NCBI GenBank assembly: GCA_007692665.1
Contig: REBP01000145.1
Location: 1-33,758 of the forward strand
Length of the DNA: 33,758 nucleotides
Direction: 5' to 3'
From: Gemmatimonadales bacterium
GTDB taxonomy: Bacteria; Gemmatimonadota; Gemmatimonadetes; Longimicrobiales; Gaopeijiaceae
The notes below the pieces were generated by a model that was not told where the DNA came from, did not search any database, and was given only the letters and a program-made list of their open reading frames with translations. The position numbers and the translations under genes are program-made. Below are positions 29,598 to 33,758 of the stretch, in pieces (position 1 is the stretch's first letter; each line of letters opens with the position of its first letter).

Positions 29598-30863
29598 CTA
29601 CCCCGCCGTCGGCGGTTCCACCATGGCGCCCAGGAAGAGGACAGTACCCGAGTGACGCTCCCGGATCGCCAGCAGGAAGGGGCGGTCCACGATGAACGAG
29701 GGCGGCATGGAGGTCACGCTGACCTCCACCGATGTCACTGCCGCCGCCTCGGTGCCCCGCTCGTCCACGCGCATGAAGGTCTTCTGCCGCACATCGCTGA
29801 GGTAGAGGTCGGCATCCTCCACGAAAAGCCGCGAGAAGTCGGCGCCCATGGGCGAGAAGGCGGTGGGCATGCCCATGCGGGAGAGGGCCGCGTTCAGCCC
29901 GCCCTCCCACTCCACCGTGAAACGGGGGAGGCCCAGGATGCCCCGGTACTCGGTGAAGCCCGAGGTCAGGGCCTCCCATCCTTCGGCGTCCAGTTCGGCC
30001 AGGAGGTCCTGAACCGTGGCGCCCGCGCGGGGGAGGACCACGGTCATGGACCAGGCGGCCCCGCCGTAGGGGAGGTCGGCGGCCTGGTGTCCCTGCCACT
30101 GGGTGCCGCGGATCTTCCCCTCGCGCTGCATGAGCCGCATGGGGGTGGTGCTTCCGTCCTGGCCGGTGAACTGGTGGTCGCGGGTGTCGGCGGGGTCGAA
30201 GGCCTCGCGCCAGTCGCCCAGGAAGTGGAGGGCGTTGATGAGGTAGGCCACGGCATCCTCGGGGATGGGATCCGGGGCGATTTCCGGGATGCGGCCCCGG
30301 GTTGCGTCCTTCACCCACGCGTTGATGCGGCCCGACGCCCCGGGGTCGCGGAAATTGATCCCCTCGACCCGGGCGCCGAAGTGCGCATTCACCGCATCCC
30401 GAAACGACGGGCGGAGCGTCCAGACCTGGTCGTACCAGACCGAGTTCGCCACCGAGAACGAGACCGCCGGGTCCAGCGCCAGGAGCAGTTCCAGCAGGTC
30501 GCGGTAGCTCCGGTTGATTTCGTCGCGGTCGAGCGTGCCGAAGCCGAGCGTGGTGCGCATCTCGTCGAAGGTCGTGCCGTCGGCGCCGTTCAGCGCCATG
30601 CCCAGCGCCATGGATGCGCTGAAGGGGGACACCAGGTGGGTCGAATCCGGCTTTTCCGAGACCATCTGGCGGAGGAGCTCGAGGCCGAAGCCCGTGCTGG
30701 CGCGGAGGACCTGCGATTCCGCCGGCGTCAGGGCGCGGGGGAGTTCGGTGATCTCGGCGGGCGTGGGCCCGGGGCCCTCGCTTCCGGTGATCCAGTCGCA
30801 GGCCGGAAGGATCAGGAGGGTTGCGGCGGCAAGGCTGAGTCCGGCAAGGCGGGACGCGGTCAT
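29598..30863 (-). CDS. Serpin-family protease inhibitor, lipoprotein
   Basis: A 421-residue serpin with lipobox LILPAC (Cys22), so it is tethered to a membrane, probably the outer one. The serpin core is complete: FGLELLRQM, LVSPFSASMALGMALNGADG (the family's helix-B pattern), NSVWYDQVWTLRPSFRDAV, GRINAWVKDATRGRIPEI, AYLINALHFLGDWREAFD and C-terminal PFLLAIRERHSGTVLFLG. The hinge of the reactive loop reads DERGTEAAAVTS, the small-residue pattern (GTEAAA) of inhibitory serpins that can insert the loop into the sheet. Counting from the hinge, P1-P1' would fall near Thr-Ser in EVSVTSMPP, so the target protease is not obvious. The start has CGGAG about eight bases upstream. Bacterial serpins are sporadic; here it may shield the cell surface from host, predator or neighbour proteases. 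Confidence 0.92.
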   Translation of the reverse strand: MTASRLAGLSLAAATLLILPACDWITGSEGPGPTPAEITELPRALTPAESQVLRASTGFGLELLRQMVSEKPDSTHLVSPFSASMALGMALNGADGTTFDEMRTTLGFGTLDRDEINRSYRDLLELLLALDPAVSFSVANSVWYDQVWTLRPSFRDAVNAHFGARVEGINFRDPGASGRINAWVKDATRGRIPEIAPDPIPEDAVAYLINALHFLGDWREAFDPADTRDHQFTGQDGSTTPMRLMQREGKIRGTQWQGHQAADLPYGGAAWSMTVVLPRAGATVQDLLAELDAEGWEALTSGFTEYRGILGLPRFTVEWEGGLNAALSRMGMPTAFSPMGADFSRLFVEDADLYLSDVRQKTFMRVDERGTEAAAVTSVEVSVTSMPPSFIVDRPFLLAIRERHSGTVLFLGAMVEPPTAG

Positions 30864-30953
30864 GACAAGACTCCGGAAAGGGACGCCGGGCGAAGATGCC
30901 GGGGCGTGGGTGTGCATGAGGTCTACACCGGGAACGATCAAGGGGCTCCCCGT

Positions 30954-30982
30954 GTGACATGTGGCCGGGTGCCGTGTACTTT
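30954..30982 (+). promoter_or_regulatory. Possible promoter for the zinc-type dehydrogenase gene
   Basis: GTGACA (30954-30959; five of six matches to TTGACA) and TACTTT (30977-30982; three of six to TATAAT) with a 17-bp spacer, about 50 bp upstream of the dehydrogenase start. The -10 is weak. It lies in the 170-bp divergent gap with the serpin gene. Confidence 0.35.
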
Positions 30983-31033
30983 CGGCTCCAGGGGTGGCTT
31001 CCCAGCGGTTCGTCCTGCAGTCCAGGAGAAAAT

Positions 31034-32074
31034 GTGCGTGCTGTCGTCTTTTCCGAGCATGGTGGACCCGAGGTGCTGCGGTCCGAGACCCTCCCCACCC
31101 CGGAGCCGGGGCCGGGCGAGGTGCGGGTCCGGGTGGGGGCCTCCTCGCTGAACCACCTCGACCTCTGGGTGCGGCGCGGGCTCCCCATTCGCATTCCCAT
31201 GCCCCACATCGGGGGCTCGGACATGGCGGGGCGGGTCGATTCGGTGGGGGCGGGGGTCGACGAAGGACTGGTGGGGGCGCGGGTTGTCGTGGACCCAACG
31301 CTGGACTGGGAGTGGATCACCGGGGTGCGGCGGGGCGGGGGACCGATCCCCGAGCCCGAGTTCCGCGTCATCGGCGAGCACACCCAGGGGGCCTTCGCCG
31401 AGTACGCGCTGGCGCCCGTGGCGAACCTCCGGCAGCTCCCGGACGGGGTGTCGTACGAGACGGCGGCGGCGGCGGGTCTCGTCTTCGTCACCGCCTGGCG
31501 GGCCCTGTTCGGGCGGGGCGGGCTCGGGGCCGGGGAGCGCGTCCTCGTCACCGGCGGTTCCGGCGGCGTCGCGACGGCGGCGGTGCAGCTCGCGCGGCAC
31601 GCGGGGGCGGAGGTCTTCGTGCTCACCTCGGGCGAGGAGAACTGCCGGCGGCTCGAGTCGCTCGGGGCCCACCACGCCCTGGACCGCCTCGCGGGCCGGC
31701 CGTCGGACCTCCTGCGCGAGGCCACGGGGCGCCGGGGGGTGGACCTGGTGGTGGACTCGGTGGGCGAGGTCCTCTGGGAGACGCTGATCCGGGTGCTGGC
31801 GCCGGCGGGGCGGCTCGTGACCTGCGGCGCCACCACGGGACCGAAGGCCACCACGGACCTCCGCCACGTCTTCTGGAAGCAGCTCTCGATCCTGGGCACG
31901 ACCATGGGAAGTCCGGCCGATTTCACCCGCGCCATGGAACTCGTCTTCCGGGGCGAGGTGGCGCCGGTGATCCACTCGGTGGTGCCGCTGGCGGAGCTTC
32001 GCGGGGCCCAGGAGATGCTGGAGGCGGGAGGCGTGTTCGGGAAGATCGTCGTGGTGCCCGGGGTCGACGCGTGA
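31034..32074 (+). CDS. Zinc-type alcohol dehydrogenase / quinone oxidoreductase family (MDR)
   Basis: A 346-residue medium-chain dehydrogenase/reductase. It starts MRAVVFSEHGGPEVL, the family's usual opening, has NHLDLWVRRG in the catalytic domain, and the NAD(P)-binding Rossmann fold begins at ERVLVTGGSGGVATAAVQLA (168-187). The lobe that in alcohol dehydrogenases holds the structural zinc (about 85-112) has no cysteines at all, so it may lack structural zinc and act as a quinone or enone reductase using NADPH. The GTG at 31034 is chosen because AGGAGAAAAT precedes it; an ATG at 30959 would put 25 unrelated residues in front. Its stop overlaps the GTG of the HEAT-repeat gene. Confidence 0.92.
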   Translation: MRAVVFSEHGGPEVLRSETLPTPEPGPGEVRVRVGASSLNHLDLWVRRGLPIRIPMPHIGGSDMAGRVDSVGAGVDEGLVGARVVVDPTLDWEWITGVRRGGGPIPEPEFRVIGEHTQGAFAEYALAPVANLRQLPDGVSYETAAAAGLVFVTAWRALFGRGGLGAGERVLVTGGSGGVATAAVQLARHAGAEVFVLTSGEENCRRLESLGAHHALDRLAGRPSDLLREATGRRGVDLVVDSVGEVLWETLIRVLAPAGRLVTCGATTGPKATTDLRHVFWKQLSILGTTMGSPADFTRAMELVFRGEVAPVIHSVVPLAELRGAQEMLEAGGVFGKIVVVPGVDA

Positions 32075-33758
32075 CGGGGCCGGGTGGGGTGCGGGATCCC
32101 GGGGAGCGGCCCGCGGGGGAGCGGCCTGCCGGAGAGCGGCCTGCGAAGGAGCGGCCTGCGAAGGAGCGGCCTGCCCGGCGCAGGCCCCCCGACGAGCGGG
32201 TGGTGTGGCGCCGATGGCTCTGGGGCGGGCTCGCCGCCCTCTTCCTGCTCTGGTTCGTGCCAAACCTGACCTTCGAGCGCTCCATCTTCACGAGCGGCCC
32301 GCCGGTTGTGCCCGAACTTCCCGAGGCGGTGGCCATGGACCGCCCGATCCTCGAGTTCGATGTCCGTGCCGACCGTGACATGTTCATGGAGCTCCTGAGG
32401 CTGGAGGATGCGCGGGCTCCCACCTCGGGGGATGTGGACCGGATCGCCGAGGCGCTGGGCCACGCGGAACCGGGGATCCGGCGGGTTGCGGTGCGGGCTC
32501 TGGGCCGGCTCGAGCGCGGCGACCTGATGGAACGGATCGTGCCGGCCCTGGACGACGGGGACCCCCTGGTCCGGGCCGAGGCGGCCAACGCCCTGGTCCA
32601 GGCGGCCAACGCCGCGAACGCCGGCACTCCCGCGAACGCCGGCACTCCCGCGAACGCCGCAGGCGCCGGGGGCGGGCGCCTCCCGGCAGAAGACCACCTG
32701 GAACGCGCCCTCGACGCGGAGACCGACCCCCGGGTACAGGGGGCGCTGGCCCGGGCCCTGGGTCGTCTCCGGCTTTCGGCCTCCCCCGCGCCGGAGGAAC
32801 TGGATCGCCGTGCCCGGCGGCTCCTGGCCGTGGCGTCCCTCCCCCCCGATGAACCCGGGGGAACCCTCCACGACGAGCGCCTCCTGGGGGTGGCCCGGGG
32901 TGCCCACTTCCTCTTCCGGGGTGCGAGTGCGGCCCGGGCCGGGGGCCTCGAGTGGGACACTTCGACACGGGCTGAACTGGAGGCGGCGCTGGCTGACCAG
33001 GTCGTCGGAGAGGGGACCGCCGACCCCGTCCGACGCGCCGCCGCCCTGGCGAGGACAGCGGCCGGGCCCGCGCCCGCCACCTGGGTCGCCGCAGTGCTCC
33101 GGGCTTCCGACCCGGAGGTCCGCCGCATCGGAGCCGCGGCGGCGCGGGATCGCCGTGAGGTGGAGGCGGCGCTCGGCGACACCCACGCGGCGGTGCGGGT
33201 GGAAGGGGTGCGCGGGTGGGCCCGTCACCATGCCCCGGGAGCCGGCTGCGCTCCCCTCGTCGCCGCACTCGACGACGATTCGGACCACGTGGCCCTGGCC
33301 GCGCTGGACGCACTGGGCGAGGCCGGGTGCGGGGCCGACCAGCGAGCCCGCCTCGAGGCCGAGGCCCGGCCCCTGGTCGGGCGCGGCGCCGGCGAGAGCA
33401 CCCCCCGCTGGCACCGGCCGGTTCGTGCCCTGCAGGCGCTCTCGCGTCACGCCCCGGAGGTGGCCCTCCCCATGCTGGCCGAGGCCGCGAACCACGGCGA
33501 TCCCTTCGTCCGGGCCCACGTGGCGAGAGTTGCCGGGCGCCTCGGCCCTCCCGCCGAGCCGCTGCTAAGGACGCTGGCCCAGGACTTCTCGGCCAACGTG
33601 CGCGAGGCGGCGCTTCCGGGGCTCGTGGCCGTGGCGGGGCGGGACGCCGACCCGGTTCTCATCGCCCAGCTCGAGGACGCCGATCCGCAGGTCGTCCGCA
33701 CCGCGGCGCAGCTCCTCGCCGGGAGCCCGGCCACGGAGGAGCGCACGGCGGCCCTCAT
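32071..33758 (+). CDS. Membrane-anchored HEAT-repeat protein (partial, runs off the window)
   Basis: An open frame of 562 codons from a GTG that overlaps the dehydrogenase stop as GTGA; it has no stop before the window edge. The first 45 residues contain five ERPA[GKR] repeats, then one membrane helix (about 49-64, WLWGGLAALFLLWFVP). The rest is a long series of HEAT-type helical pairs (for example IRRVAVRALGRLERGDLMERI, VRAEAANALVQAANAANAG, PFVRAHVARVAGRLG and VREAALPGLVAVAGRDADP). In related Gemmatimonadota proteins such HEAT arrays can precede a cyclophilin-type prolyl isomerase domain; that part, if present, lies outside. The topology suggests a short cytoplasmic tail and an exported HEAT scaffold for protein binding. 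Confidence 0.82.
   Translation, partial: MTGPGGVRDPGERPAGERPAGERPAKERPAKERPARRRPPDERVVWRRWLWGGLAALFLLWFVPNLTFERSIFTSGPPVVPELPEAVAMDRPILEFDVRADRDMFMELLRLEDARAPTSGDVDRIAEALGHAEPGIRRVAVRALGRLERGDLMERIVPALDDGDPLVRAEAANALVQAANAANAGTPANAGTPANAAGAGGGRLPAEDHLERALDAETDPRVQGALARALGRLRLSASPAPEELDRRARRLLAVASLPPDEPGGTLHDERLLGVARGAHFLFRGASAARAGGLEWDTSTRAELEAALADQVVGEGTADPVRRAAALARTAAGPAPATWVAAVLRASDPEVRRIGAAAARDRREVEAALGDTHAAVRVEGVRGWARHHAPGAGCAPLVAALDDDSDHVALAALDALGEAGCGADQRARLEAEARPLVGRGAGESTPRWHRPVRALQALSRHAPEVALPMLAEAANHGDPFVRAHVARVAGRLGPPAEPLLRTLAQDFSANVREAALPGLVAVAGRDADPVLIAQLEDADPQVVRTAAQLLAGSPATEERTAAL
32104..32178 (+). repeat. Five in-frame 15-bp repeats coding ERPA(G/K/R)
   Basis: Five tandem 15-bp units, each GAGCGGCCYGC plus a variable codon, code ERPAG, ERPAG, ERPAK, ERPAK and ERPAR at residues 12-36 of the HEAT protein. 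Being a multiple of three, unit-number changes would keep the frame, so the tail length could vary between strains. Confidence 0.88.
32614..32658 (+). repeat. In-frame 18-bp repeat coding ANAGTP
   Basis: The unit GCGAACGCCGGCACTCCC at 32614-32631 is repeated exactly at 32632-32649, with a half copy after it. It codes an ANAGTP linker between HEAT helices and looks like a recent in-frame expansion. Confidence 0.8.

Noticed and set aside
29431-33519. Very long minus-strand open frame across the repeat island, serpin, dehydrogenase and HEAT gene
   Set aside because: It crosses four better-supported features in both directions and shows no domain; long spurious frames are common at this GC content.

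Overview
The window is a GC-rich chromosomal segment of a diderm bacterium. Several features point to Gemmatimonadota or a close relative: two SusC/SusD (TonB-dependent transporter plus surface lipoprotein) pairs, an ECF sigma factor translationally coupled to a Ser/Thr kinase with TPR repeats, many short lipoproteins, mixed ATG/GTG starts and very high third-position GC. The phylum assignment is an inference from gene content; there is no rRNA or other taxonomic marker here. No tRNA, rRNA, CRISPR array, integrase, transposase or phage gene was recognised.

Layout. 1-570: the 3' end of an unrecognised gene, then remnants of two AAA/DUF4143-type ATPase genes facing each other and joined at their Walker A motifs, with a 21-bp palindrome just before one of them. 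571-5554: a lipoprotein with a duplicated domain (minus), diverging from an ECF sigma factor and Ser/Thr kinase pair, then a small outer-membrane barrel-like protein. 5781-11777: a SusC-SusD-metallophosphoesterase operon. 11920-12522: a PAS protein with a C-terminal four-cysteine motif, whose end overlaps the end of the convergent tctCBA-type tricarboxylate transporter operon (12513-15468, minus). 15542-16422: two overlapping lipoprotein genes diverging from tctC across a small region with a clear inverted repeat. 16612-20894: a second SusC/SusD pair ending at a GC palindrome that looks like a terminator. 21012-22230: a YhhQ-type queuosine-precursor transporter and a convergent DUF6526 membrane protein. 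22459-25279: acyl-CoA dehydrogenase overlapping a fructosamine-kinase-family gene. 25280-28353 (minus): a soluble sensor histidine kinase with its own promoter, and a D-aminoacylase-like lipoprotein amidohydrolase. 28443-29075: a CDP-alcohol phosphatidyltransferase. 29076-29597: a noncoding island of tandem and inverted repeats. 29598-30863 (minus): a serpin lipoprotein. 31034 to the end: a zinc-type dehydrogenase/quinone reductase overlapping a membrane-anchored HEAT-repeat protein cut by the window edge.

The genes fit a copiotrophic surface-scavenging lifestyle: TonB-linked uptake of oligomers, a secreted phosphatase, carboxylate uptake, D-amino-acid amide hydrolysis, a protease inhibitor on the envelope, and kinase-based regulation. 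I do not see one clear undescribed defence or biosynthetic system. The most unusual structures are the ATPase remnants at the left edge, the repeat island at 29.1-29.6 kb, the divergent tctC/lipoprotein operator candidate, the soluble coiled-coil histidine kinase and the sigma/kinase pair.
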